Of a DNA stretch of 64,000 bases, positions 41,684-50,392 are shown one piece after another (position 1 is the stretch's first letter; every line of letters begins with the position of its first letter). Location of the stretch: assembly GCF_003096635.1 (NCBI RefSeq), contig NZ_QEKV01000001.1, positions 257,534-321,533 of the forward strand. Reading direction: 5' to 3'. The stretch comes from Ezakiella coagulans (GTDB taxonomy: Bacteria > Bacillota > Clostridia > Tissierellales > Peptoniphilaceae). Below the pieces are notes generated by a model that saw only the letters and a list, made by a program, of their open reading frames with translations, was not told where the DNA came from and searched no databases. The position numbers were made by a program, and so were the translations under genes.

Positions 41684-43173
41684 AAAATATTTATCAAAAA
41701 CTACTTGAAATGGATGCCATAACATATACAAAAGGCGAAGTTGATATGGCGAAGCTTCTATACAATCTTTTTATGGAACTTCCGTATTTCAAGGAAAATC
41801 CTCAAAATGTAAAACTTGTTTCGACAGATGAGAAAAGCATTTTGCGTTTCAATCAAGTTTCGATTTTGGAAAAGGGTGAATCGAAAGATGCTGTTTTGAT
41901 TGTAAACACAATTGATGAACCGGCACTTTCGGAGAAGCTTTCACGTCTCGATATAATGTCGATGAAGGCGACGACTGCAGCACTTTTTCAAATGATGGAG
42001 GAATTGTCTGAAAAGCTTAAAGAAGGAAAAGTTGTACTTATAAATGTTTGTGACAGATACGGTGAACACGAGGGCATAAAAAAGGCGTCGAAATTTGTTA
42101 AAGAGTTGAGTGAAGAGGGTTACAATTTTAAAGCACTCTTCCAAACTTCACTTTATCTTTCAAACGGTGAAGAGAGTGTGTTCTTTGGCTCGCAGGCGAT
42201 TTTGCGTCCAAGCATATTTTTTGCGGGAAAGACTGCAAGAACCACCGCTTTCTATGACGGAATCGACCCGGGATATATTCTCTCTACTATTGTTAGAGAC
42301 ATTACTCTAAACAGCGAACTTATGGATATATATCAAAATGAAGTTAGCGAACCGATTTACGTAAATCGTCTTCTCGTGCCGGGGGGAACGGAGTTCCAAA
42401 GTGCGGCATTTGGATATGTATCGTTCACAACAACAAGTGTATCTCATTCGATTGTCGGATTTATGAAAGAGTTTAAAAGAGTGCTTACTGAGTCACTCAA
42501 GAAGTCAATTGATGAAATAAATACTAAATATGCCAAGTATTGTTTGAAGAGGGATATAAAGTTTACACCGATGAAAAATATGCCGAAGATCTACACTTGG
42601 GACGAGTATTTAAATGAAGTTGCAACGGTTAGAGGCGAAGTTGTAAATGCTTCTTTGAAAAATAAATTCAAGATTATGGAGAATCGTGAAGACGACGTAA
42701 ACCCAAGTGAAATCAGACTGAGAATGGTCAGATATTTATATGATAATTTTAGGACTGCAAATGAGCCGGTATTAATTTTGTATCTCGAAGAATTTCCTTT
42801 CCACAGGGTTGATATAACGGGAACATCCGACGCCCAAAGGGATTTGATGCTTGCGGTAACGTCAGCAATAAATGATGTGGACCCGAAAATTAAGAGAAGG
42901 TTTTTCTTCCCTGAACTCAGCTATAGTTCATTTTTCGACTTTACCGAAGAATATAGAGATTTGAAGGCGGCAACAGATCTTGTGCCTGGCGACAAAAAAG
43001 ACCATGTTGAAATGCTTGACATAAGTAAAGAGCTTGGCATTCCTTCTGTAACAATTGGAGCAATGACAAAGCTTATTAACGGTGAATATGTATTTGATGA
43101 AGATTACCATTTTAATAAGTTGCCAAAGCTTTTATTGGAATCGATTTTAAGACTTCTTGACGGTGAAGAGTAG
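41671..43173 (+). CDS. RocB-like M20-fold protein, possibly without metal
   Basis: 500 residues. Overall order (N-terminal catalytic-domain-like half, insertion, C-terminal part with A-L-G-I-P-type loops) resembles RocB, a poorly understood protein linked to arginine use that belongs to the M20 peptidase superfamily. The M20 metal motifs should contain H-x-D and D-E-E; here the equivalent N-terminal strand reads V-N-T-I-D-E-P-A and no H-x-D is seen. So it may be catalytically inert or use a different site. It overlaps deoD and precedes the FAD gene by 2 bases. Its role here is unknown. Confidence 0.7.
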   Translation: MFNIENIYQKLLEMDAITYTKGEVDMAKLLYNLFMELPYFKENPQNVKLVSTDEKSILRFNQVSILEKGESKDAVLIVNTIDEPALSEKLSRLDIMSMKATTAALFQMMEELSEKLKEGKVVLINVCDRYGEHEGIKKASKFVKELSEEGYNFKALFQTSLYLSNGEESVFFGSQAILRPSIFFAGKTARTTAFYDGIDPGYILSTIVRDITLNSELMDIYQNEVSEPIYVNRLLVPGGTEFQSAAFGYVSFTTTSVSHSIVGFMKEFKRVLTESLKKSIDEINTKYAKYCLKRDIKFTPMKNMPKIYTWDEYLNEVATVRGEVVNASLKNKFKIMENREDDVNPSEIRLRMVRYLYDNFRTANEPVLILYLEEFPFHRVDITGTSDAQRDLMLAVTSAINDVDPKIKRRFFFPELSYSSFFDFTEEYRDLKAATDLVPGDKKDHVEMLDISKELGIPSVTIGAMTKLINGEYVFDEDYHFNKLPKLLLESILRLLDGEE

Positions 43174-43175
43174 CC

Positions 43176-44705
43176 ATGAAGCAAACAATAAATGTGAATG
43201 TTTCACTCGATTATGACGATTCAGAAATAAAAAGAGCGGCGAAAAAAGATTACAATTTAAAATTGGAGTCCTACGAAATTATTGAAAGAAGTCTCGATGC
43301 AAGGAGAAGCATTTTAAAATTCAATTTAAAGCTTTTGGTGGATTTTGATTTTGAAATTAAAGGCTCCGGAAAATATCGAGAAAAATACAAACCGAAGGAA
43401 CTTCCTAAAAACAAAATAAAAGTTGGAATTGTAGGATTTGGACCGGCCGGGATTTATGCAGCACATATTTTAAATCTGGCAGGTTTTAATGTTGACGTTT
43501 ATGAGCGTGGGTCAGATGTTGATAAGAGAAAAGAGGATGTTTTTAAATTTATTGAGACGAGGATTTTAAATCCTGAGTCAAACATTTCTTTCGGAGAAGG
43601 CGGTGCCGGCACTTTCAGCGACGGCAAACTTACATCAAGAAGCAAGGATGATCGCAAGGAATATGTTAAAGACACGCTTTATTCTTTTGGGGCACCTGAA
43701 GACATTAAGATTATGCACAAACCTCATATCGGTACTGATATAATGACGGAGGTCATAAAAAAATTCAGAAACGATTTGATTAAAAGAGGTGTGAATATTT
43801 ATTTTAATTCAAAAGTCAAGCGATTGATTTTTGAGGGTGGTAAAGTTGTTGGAATTGAGACTGAAACGGGTAAATATTATTATGATATAGTGGTGCTTGC
43901 AATAGGGAATGCCGCAAGAGATACATTTTTAAATCTAATCGACGAAGGAGTGCACCTTGAGGGAAAATCTTTTTCAGTCGGTTTTAGAATTGAGCACAGT
44001 CAGCTTTTTGTCGACAAGGCACAGTTTAGAAATTATGTCGGACACAAGAGACTTTTGCACGGCGAGTACAGTTTGACTGCAAAGTCGGGCGACAATGGAG
44101 TGTACAGCTTTTGTATGTGTCCGGGCGGAATAGTTGTACCGAGTGCAAGCGAAGAATTTCACCTTTCGGTAAACGGTATGAGTTTTCATGATCGGGGGCT
44201 TCCGAATGCGAACTCAGCAATTGTTCGAACTGTAAATGATATCGATGATCCTATAAAGGCTATTGAATATCAAAGGGAGATTGAGCGAAAAGCGTTTATT
44301 TTGGGCGGTGAGGATTACACCGCTCCTGCAATTCACGTTAGAGATTTTTTAAACAACAGTGAAGCAAAAACTCTTATTAATGTCAGACCGAGCATAAAAA
44401 CCGGTGTGAGATACACAAAGATTGATGAAATTTTTGAAAAGGGCTTTGCAGATGATTTGAGAGAAGGCCTTATTCAAATGGACAAAAAGATGAGCGGCTT
44501 TATAGATGATGCGATTATTACTGCTCCGGAAACGAAGACAAGTTCTCCTGTTCGCATAAAAAGAGATGAATATTTTAATACAAACATTTCAAATCTTTTT
44601 GCATGCGGCGAGGGAGCAGGTTATGCAGGCGGCATAGTAAGTGCGGCACTTGACGGACTCAAGTGTGCTGAAAAAATAATGGAGGTAACTATTGATGGAA
44701 TTTAA
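43176..44705 (+). CDS. FAD-dependent oxidoreductase of the COG2509 type
   Basis: 509 residues. A ~80-residue N-terminal domain precedes the Rossmann FAD loop G-I-V-G-F-G-P-A-G-I-Y-A-A. Then come the family-typical G-E-G-G-A-G-T-F-S-D-G-K-L, a central R-I-E-H region and a late A-C-G-E-G-A-G-Y-A-G-G-I. These are uncharacterised dehydrogenases, probably cytoplasmic, with the C-terminal FAD-contact G-x-G-x-G. Close spacing to the RocB-like and following gene suggests one transcript. The substrate is unknown. Confidence 0.88.
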   Translation: MKQTINVNVSLDYDDSEIKRAAKKDYNLKLESYEIIERSLDARRSILKFNLKLLVDFDFEIKGSGKYREKYKPKELPKNKIKVGIVGFGPAGIYAAHILNLAGFNVDVYERGSDVDKRKEDVFKFIETRILNPESNISFGEGGAGTFSDGKLTSRSKDDRKEYVKDTLYSFGAPEDIKIMHKPHIGTDIMTEVIKKFRNDLIKRGVNIYFNSKVKRLIFEGGKVVGIETETGKYYYDIVVLAIGNAARDTFLNLIDEGVHLEGKSFSVGFRIEHSQLFVDKAQFRNYVGHKRLLHGEYSLTAKSGDNGVYSFCMCPGGIVVPSASEEFHLSVNGMSFHDRGLPNANSAIVRTVNDIDDPIKAIEYQREIERKAFILGGEDYTAPAIHVRDFLNNSEAKTLINVRPSIKTGVRYTKIDEIFEKGFADDLREGLIQMDKKMSGFIDDAIITAPETKTSSPVRIKRDEYFNTNISNLFACGEGAGYAGGIVSAALDGLKCAEKIMEVTIDGI

Positions 44706-45258
44706 GGTTAAGCAAGGACATATAAGTTATCCTGAAACTTTAAAGAGAGATTTGGATCAGGAAACAAGGCATGGATACGAAGTTGTTGACGTTTTGGATA
44801 ATAAGTTGCAACTTGAAAAGAGTGTCAAGACTTACAACTTTTTGATTCCGCAAAACAGCAAAGAACTTAGAGATTATTACAAGCAAAGCGGATACGGATA
44901 TGTTGAACTCTCTGTTAGAAAAAAATATATAAGAGCATTCGGAATTTCTTTTACAAAAGTAGAAAGACCGACAAGAAACAATGCAAACTATCTTCTCGTG
45001 AAGAGCATTCACAGAGAGCCTGTAAAATTCTACAAGGAGATGCTTCATGCACATCATGATGAAGAAACGAAAAAATTTCTTCCACTTACAATAATTTATG
45101 CAATTCTTTATGGAATAAATCTCATTATGCAACCGAGAGTTGTGAAACAAATTGGAATTACAGGATACTATATATTATCAGGAGTAATCATTGTGCTCTT
45201 GATTGTTGCACTCTATAATTTTTTAAGACACAAGCAATTTAAGGAAGACCTTGAATGA
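44695..45258 (+). CDS. Membrane protein with DUF2812-like N-terminal region, uncertain
   Basis: 187 residues from the ATG at 44695 (GGAGG at 44681-44685, 9 bases before), overlapping the FAD gene by 11 bases. The N-terminal ~110 residues are soluble, with a G-Y-E-V-V and a later G-Y-V-E-L. Two membrane helices follow. This resembles DUF2812 proteins, which have a similar soluble part and C-terminal helices, but the match is loose. It shares a 4-base overlap with the LtaS-like gene downstream, so it may assist that enzyme. Confidence 0.55.
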   Translation: MEFKVKQGHISYPETLKRDLDQETRHGYEVVDVLDNKLQLEKSVKTYNFLIPQNSKELRDYYKQSGYGYVELSVRKKYIRAFGISFTKVERPTRNNANYLLVKSIHREPVKFYKEMLHAHHDEETKKFLPLTIIYAILYGINLIMQPRVVKQIGITGYYILSGVIIVLLIVALYNFLRHKQFKEDLE

Positions 45259-47051
45259 TTTTAATGCTTTTAATATTAGTGAAGTTCTTTTACTTTTACA
45301 GCAAAGTAAACGTTCAAAAGAACTACATCTATACGGTTATATTTTCGACACTTTCAGTGTCGATTTTTACCATTGGGCTGAAACTTTTATCAATAAGAAC
45401 CGGGTTTGAGTGGTGGGCGATTGTTTATTATACCATTTCGATAGTCATGCTAATCGACGTAGTTTACTATAAGCATTTTAACCAACTGACAACAATAAAT
45501 CTTATAAAACAGATAAAGCATCTCTCGACTGTCGGTGATTCACTTGCCGTTTTGCTCGATTGGAGCATGCTCACTCTTGTACTTGATTTAGTGATAATTC
45601 CGTTTTTGCCGGAAAAAATAATAAGATTTATTATCAGTGGAATTGATATTAAAGTCATATTTCTCGTATTTTTAATTTTTATACTTGAGCTTTTATATTT
45701 CAACAAGAGCAAGCAAGTAGTAAAACAGGATTTGGTTTTATATCACGGCATCGACATTTTGGATTCTATCGGCATCGAGGCCGCACAAATAAAAAAAGAA
45801 GTCGATGAAAAAGAGCTTAAAAATTATATATATAAAACCGACAAGAAAGATAAACTATATGGAGTTGCTAAGGGAACGAACTTGATAGTTATTCAAGTGG
45901 AAGCACTTCAAAATTTCTTGTTTCAAAAAAAATATCGAGGTGTTGAGGTTGTTCCGAATCTAAAAAAATTTGCCGAAGACAAAAACAGTTTTTACTTTGA
46001 CAATATGTTTCAAATTATCGGACGCGGAAACACAAGTGACGCTGAGTTTGCAACACTTACATCACTTTATCCGCCGAGAAAGGCCCCTGTTTATATGGAC
46101 TTTCCCGACAGAGATTATTATTCACTTCCAAAAGCTTTTAAAGACATAGGATACACGACTATGATTTTTCATGGAAATGAAAAACACTATTATAACAGAA
46201 ATGAAATGTATCCGCGGCTTGGTTTTGATAAATTTTTTGGAAAAGAAGATTTTAAATTTGACGAAGAAAATAAAATTGGATTTGGAATAAATGATGAAGA
46301 TTTCTTGAGTCAGACTTTTGATTATATTATTGAAGAAGAAAAGAATGGACCGGTTTGTGCATTTATAATCACGCTTTCGAGCCATACGCCTTTTAATCTT
46401 CCGGACAAGTTCAATTCGAAAATTGCCGGAAATGAAGCGACAGATACAATGGTCGGAAGATATTTGAACGCGATAAATTATGCGGACAAAGCACTCGGAA
46501 TGTTCTTTGAAAAAATGGAAGCAAGTGGTCTTATGGACAGATCAACTGTTGTTTTGTACGGAGATCATTTTGCAATTTCTGCGGCGAACACAGTCGATGC
46601 CTCAGATATGGCAAATTTACTCGACTATGTTTACGGATATTCGTACGATGACATGATGAATATTCCGCTTGTTATACGAAACAAGAATTTTGAGCATAAA
46701 GTTTTTCAAAACACATGTTCACAAATGGATATTTTGCCAACACTTTTAAATCTCTACGGCATTCATAAAAGCAAGGGTGTGGTCTTTGGAAGCGATATAA
46801 TAAATAGACCGAAAAATATCTGCATGCCTTCAGGATATCTTGAAGAGGGTTCGTTTTTTACAAATGACGCATTCGTTCAAATGGATAGAAGCGGAGATGT
46901 AAAAGATGCTTCGGCTTTTAAAAAATTTACGCATATTCCAATCGATGCAAATAAATATGAAGAAACAAAAGAGAAAATTTTGCACGAAGAAAAGCTTTCA
47001 AAATATGCAATTTTATTTAATAAAATAACATCAGAAAGGATTGGTTTATAA
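45255..47051 (+). CDS. LTA-synthase-like sulfatase-fold transferase, short form
   Basis: 598 residues, about the normal LtaS size. Five N-terminal membrane helices, then an extracellular sulfatase domain. The nucleophile Thr260 is in G-N-T-S-D-A-E-F, a metal-binding Glu in Q-V-E-A, and G-D-H near the end of the domain (Y-G-D-H-F-A). The second His of the usual G-D-H-H is Phe here. Unlike the two other copies in the window it has no C-terminal extension. It should transfer glycerol phosphate or act on a lipid intermediate. It may be a primase or a modified form, given the H-to-F change. Confidence 0.88.
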   Translation: MILMLLILVKFFYFYSKVNVQKNYIYTVIFSTLSVSIFTIGLKLLSIRTGFEWWAIVYYTISIVMLIDVVYYKHFNQLTTINLIKQIKHLSTVGDSLAVLLDWSMLTLVLDLVIIPFLPEKIIRFIISGIDIKVIFLVFLIFILELLYFNKSKQVVKQDLVLYHGIDILDSIGIEAAQIKKEVDEKELKNYIYKTDKKDKLYGVAKGTNLIVIQVEALQNFLFQKKYRGVEVVPNLKKFAEDKNSFYFDNMFQIIGRGNTSDAEFATLTSLYPPRKAPVYMDFPDRDYYSLPKAFKDIGYTTMIFHGNEKHYYNRNEMYPRLGFDKFFGKEDFKFDEENKIGFGINDEDFLSQTFDYIIEEEKNGPVCAFIITLSSHTPFNLPDKFNSKIAGNEATDTMVGRYLNAINYADKALGMFFEKMEASGLMDRSTVVLYGDHFAISAANTVDASDMANLLDYVYGYSYDDMMNIPLVIRNKNFEHKVFQNTCSQMDILPTLLNLYGIHKSKGVVFGSDIINRPKNICMPSGYLEEGSFFTNDAFVQMDRSGDVKDASAFKKFTHIPIDANKYEETKEKILHEEKLSKYAILFNKITSERIGL

Positions 47052-47069
47052 TAAGCCGGTCCTTTTTAT
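47036..47069 (+). terminator. Terminator after the short LtaS-like gene
   Basis: An 11-bp stem (47036-47046 with 47054-47064, three G-U pairs) followed by T's. It overlaps the stop codon. Confidence 0.75.
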
Positions 47070-47086
47070 GTTAAAGAAATTTTTAC

Positions 47087-47115
47087 TTGACAAGGATTAT
47101 AAAATATGATAACAT
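47087..47115 (+). promoter_or_regulatory. Promoter of tRNA-Ser/SRP RNA
   Basis: -35 TTGACA (47087-47092), 17-bp spacer, -10 TAACAT (47110-47115). The consensus -35 fits a strong stable-RNA promoter. Confidence 0.75.
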
Positions 47116-47133
47116 ATGAAAAGTAGAGCACTT

Positions 47134-47224
47134 GGAGAGATGGTTGAGTGGTTGAAGGCGCTCGCCTGGAAAGCGGGTATACGTTGATAGCGTATCGAGG
47201 GTTCGAATCCCTCTCTCTCCGCCA
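47134..47224 (+). tRNA. tRNA-Ser (anticodon GGA)
   Basis: 91 nt including encoded CCA. Acceptor GGAGAGA with TCTCTCC, discriminator G, anticodon loop C-T-G-G-A-A-A, a long variable arm (TATACGTTGATAGCGTAT), T-loop TTCGAAT. The CCA ends one base before the SRP RNA, so a single precursor is likely. Confidence 0.96.
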
Positions 47225-47225
47225 T

Positions 47226-47490
47226 GGCGCAGATGGGGAAGTAGCGGTTCCTTGTAACCTGTAATCCGCTATAGCAGGGTCTAAAACCGTTGGAGGTCAT
47301 TTATGGTCGAAAGCTGGTTATAGGCGTTGTGTTGATCATGGGGCCCTTTTGCAACGAACAAGTTTGGTGAAACTCGTCAGGTCGGGAACGAAGCAGCGAT
47401 AGTCAGAATTGTCGTGTGACATTAGGCAACTCTGTGGGAGCAAAGTTTATAATATGAGCACGGTTGTGAATGTTCGAATTCGGCTGCGCC
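47226..47490 (+). ncRNA. ffs: Signal recognition particle RNA, long Firmicute type
   Basis: About 265 nt. The start GGCGCAG pairs with CTGCGCC at the 3' end, closing the Alu-side stem. The middle has the universal SRP S-domain: GTGAAAC, then GTCAGGTCGGGAAC and AAGCAGC, the Ffh-binding loops. The 5' part has TGTAACCTG and TAGCAGGG, typical of Bacillus-like scRNA. It begins one base after tRNA-Ser(GGA) and ends in a terminator. Confidence 0.93.
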
Positions 47491-47499
47491 TACATATTA

Positions 47500-47527
47500 G
47501 CATCGGCATAGCCGGTGCATTTTTATT
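47500..47527 (+). terminator. Terminator of tRNA-Ser/SRP RNA
   Basis: An 8-bp stem GCATCGGC/GCCGGTGC (47500-47507 with 47511-47518, one G-U pair), a 3-base loop and a T-rich tail. Confidence 0.88.
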
Positions 47528-47537
47528 TGGAGGAAAA

Positions 47538-50285
47538 ATGATTTTATTATTTCTTATAATTTTTAAATTTATATTGTTCTATAATCTTACTCATGTCTCG
47601 TACAGTCCGCTTGTCGTACTGTCTGTTGACGTGTTTATTTTTTCTTGTTTTTATCTCATTAAAAACACAAAACTTAAAGGCACAAAGTCGCTTTATTTCG
47701 GCTTATATGTATTATTGTCGATCGTGATGTTTGCGGATGCAACATATTTTTCATATTTCAATCGACTTCCCGTAATAAAAGAAATGGGACACGCCGGCAA
47801 TCTCGGCGATGTTAAAGGGGCAGTTTTAATGTTATTAAATATAAAGAATTTGCTTTTTGTAATAGACTTGCCGGTTGTGATTTATTTAGCGATAAAAAGA
47901 AAGCTAAACTTCATCGATGAATTTCTTGTTCAAAAACTTAATATAAGAAGAATTATAATTCCGGCATTTTTTGTTTTAGTGACGGGAATTGTGCTTTTAG
48001 CAAATTTGAGCAAACTGAGCTCCGTGAAAAAACTTTCTCTCTTTTCATATCACACTCTTGATATTTTCGGAAAACTTGAAGACGAGAACTCTGAGATTGA
48101 CGTTTCAAAAGAGAATTTTATAAGCGATGACGAGAAAAACGAGTTCACAGGGATCGCAAAGGGCAAAAATTTTATTATGATTCAAGTCGAGAGCTTAAAC
48201 AATTTTCCAATCGGACGAAAATACGAGGGCGAGGAAATAACCCCGAATTTGAATCGACTGATTAAAGAAAAAGGAACTATTTATGCGAATGACTATTTTG
48301 AACTTTTGGGTGCGGGAAACACGTCCGACGCAGAGTTCGTCAGTCTTCACTCGATGTATCCTTCGATGAAAAACCCGAGTTATGAAGTTTATCTCGATTC
48401 ATATCTCTACGGTCTTCCTAAAATCTTCAAAGATTTCGGATATGATGTTGCAGCTTATCACGGCTACAAAAGAGACTTCTGGATAAGGGACAGAGCATAT
48501 CCTCATATTGGCATCGACAAGTTTTATGCGGAGGACAATTTTGATTTGTCGGATAAAATCGGAATGGGTCTTTCAGACAAAAGCTTTTTCAAACAGTCGG
48601 CAGAGATAATGAAGTCCAGTCAAAAGCAACCGTTCTTTTCATTTTTGGTTACTCTAACTTCTCACGTACCGTATGAGATGCCGGATGAAACGAAGAAGAT
48701 AAAAATAAAAAAAGAAGATGAGGGTTCGATTTTCGGGAACTACTTAAATGCTGTGAGATATACCGACGAAGCAATCGGAGAATTTATTGAAGAATTAAAA
48801 GAAAAGGGTCTTTATGACAATTCGGTCATTGCACTTTATGGCGATCACCACGGAATTTTAATGAATAATCCTGACGACAACAGACGAGTTGGAAATTTTG
48901 TCGGAAAAAAATTTGATTTCGATACAATGTTAAATATACCATTTATAATTCACATTGGCGGATATGACGGCACAAAAACTGTCGAAGGTGTGAGAAGTCA
49001 GCTTGATTTTGCACCGACAATTTTAAATCTTTTCGGCATAAGTAAGAAAAATTATGTGATGATGGGAACGGACATTTTATCAGACAAAAATCCTGGAGTT
49101 GTTTTTCCGCAAAGCTATCTCATAAGAGGTTCGTTTATAAACGACGATTACATTTTCCAAATGAAGCGTGACGGTATTTTTGAAAACGGTGAACTCAGAA
49201 GCCGAAAAACGGGCGAGGTCGTGGACCGCGAAAAGGCGAGAGAACTTTATAAGCGGGCATTAAAAGAAATTGATTATTCAAAATATGTGCTCGAAAATAA
49301 TCTTTTGGAGTCGATGCTTAAAGAGGGTAACACTGATGAAAGTCACGAAGTAAAAACAAATGTAAGCGTGCGAAATGCTGCTGAAATCAAAAATAAAACT
49401 GAGTTTGAAAGTGCGTTTAAAAAAGGATTTAGGACTTTCAGACTTGGTCTATTTAAAAGTACGGATAATTTTTACACGACATCAAAAGAATCCGGCGATT
49501 TGAAAGAATTAAAAACAGCAAATCCGGATTTGATGACTTTGGGTGATTTGGTTCGCGGCTACGACGAAGATGTTTCGTTTATAATTGACGCGGAGAACAC
49601 AAGAGAGATTGCGGACTATATTAGAAAAATGCCGGGACTATATAAAAATCTGATTTTAGCTGTGAGAAATCTTGAAGATTATGAATATGTTTCTGTAAGA
49701 CAAAATGGTTACCGGATTATGATTTCGGGCAATGAAATTGATGAGAATATGAAAGTTTCGATGTATGAGAACAACACGGAAATAATTTTTGAGAACGCAA
49801 ATGATGAAAAGCTCAAAGAGCATACGTATTTTATGGACAAAGAGCCTAAGATATATTCAATCGAAGAAGTGGATAAGTTTGAAAATAAATCCGATGAGCC
49901 GAAAGAGGCAAAAATTCAAAAGATAAATTTCGAGGATGAAAACTCTGAAAATTATTTTAAGAAAATTGTTGCAAACTACAATTATGAAACCGAATCTATT
50001 GAAATTGATGACGATGAATTAAAGACAATTGAAGATTTAAAGAATTATATGTCGGATGAAAAAGTAAAAGTTGCTTTTGAGTCTACAGATCAGGCGGTTC
50101 ATAATTTAAGAACTTTGAAAGAACAGAATTTCCCTCTTGAAAGAATAGTTGCGATTTTAAACAGTTACGATGAGGCACAATATGTATATAAACTTGGGTT
50201 TAGTGGAATTTCATTCAGCGACAAGATGAACGATGAAGAAATTTTGGAAGCAGTTAAGCTTGTGGGTGGATTTCTTTCCAAGTGA
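47538..50285 (+). CDS. LTA-synthase-like protein with C-terminal degenerate GDPD-like region (second copy)
   Basis: 915 residues from the ATG at 47538, with TTGGAGG at 47528-47534; a start near 47409 would lie inside the SRP RNA. Five membrane helices, then the sulfatase domain with nucleophile Thr262 in G-N-T-S-D-A-E-F, metal Glu in Q-V-E-S and G-D-H-H. The last ~290 residues align in order with the tail of the protein at 17264 (L-G-D-L, F-I-I-D-A, and a late L-G-F-S-G-I-S-F-S). This is the same GDPD-like region without its catalytic residues. The gene starts 10 bases after a terminator, so it needs read-through or a promoter within the RNA gene. Confidence 0.88.
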   Translation: MILLFLIIFKFILFYNLTHVSYSPLVVLSVDVFIFSCFYLIKNTKLKGTKSLYFGLYVLLSIVMFADATYFSYFNRLPVIKEMGHAGNLGDVKGAVLMLLNIKNLLFVIDLPVVIYLAIKRKLNFIDEFLVQKLNIRRIIIPAFFVLVTGIVLLANLSKLSSVKKLSLFSYHTLDIFGKLEDENSEIDVSKENFISDDEKNEFTGIAKGKNFIMIQVESLNNFPIGRKYEGEEITPNLNRLIKEKGTIYANDYFELLGAGNTSDAEFVSLHSMYPSMKNPSYEVYLDSYLYGLPKIFKDFGYDVAAYHGYKRDFWIRDRAYPHIGIDKFYAEDNFDLSDKIGMGLSDKSFFKQSAEIMKSSQKQPFFSFLVTLTSHVPYEMPDETKKIKIKKEDEGSIFGNYLNAVRYTDEAIGEFIEELKEKGLYDNSVIALYGDHHGILMNNPDDNRRVGNFVGKKFDFDTMLNIPFIIHIGGYDGTKTVEGVRSQLDFAPTILNLFGISKKNYVMMGTDILSDKNPGVVFPQSYLIRGSFINDDYIFQMKRDGIFENGELRSRKTGEVVDREKARELYKRALKEIDYSKYVLENNLLESMLKEGNTDESHEVKTNVSVRNAAEIKNKTEFESAFKKGFRTFRLGLFKSTDNFYTTSKESGDLKELKTANPDLMTLGDLVRGYDEDVSFIIDAENTREIADYIRKMPGLYKNLILAVRNLEDYEYVSVRQNGYRIMISGNEIDENMKVSMYENNTEIIFENANDEKLKEHTYFMDKEPKIYSIEEVDKFENKSDEPKEAKIQKINFEDENSENYFKKIVANYNYETESIEIDDDELKTIEDLKNYMSDEKVKVAFESTDQAVHNLRTLKEQNFPLERIVAILNSYDEAQYVYKLGFSGISFSDKMNDEEILEAVKLVGGFLSK

Positions 50286-50334
50286 GGTGATTTCTATCAC
50301 CTAATTATAAAAATTATCAATATCTATTAATTGT

Positions 50335-50363
50335 TTGATTTTTAAATGCAGTTGTGTTATACT
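50335..50363 (+). promoter_or_regulatory. Promoter of aspA
   Basis: -35 TTGATT (50335-50340), 17-bp spacer, extended -10 TGTTATACT (-10 TATACT 50358-50363). A weak hairpin AGGTGAT/ATCACCT lies at 50285-50302. Confidence 0.7.
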
Positions 50364-50392
50364 TGAGGCGTAATAAATTGAAGGAGGTTTCA

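Noticed and set aside
47097-47300. Minus-strand ORF over tRNA-Ser(GGA)
   Set aside because: It is the reverse of a tRNA and SRP RNA; the typical E-G-F-E-P-S string comes from the tRNA T-arm.
47409-47537. Longer start for the third LtaS-like gene
   Set aside because: It would code through the SRP RNA and terminator. The ATG at 47538 has a strong ribosome binding site and a proper membrane helix.
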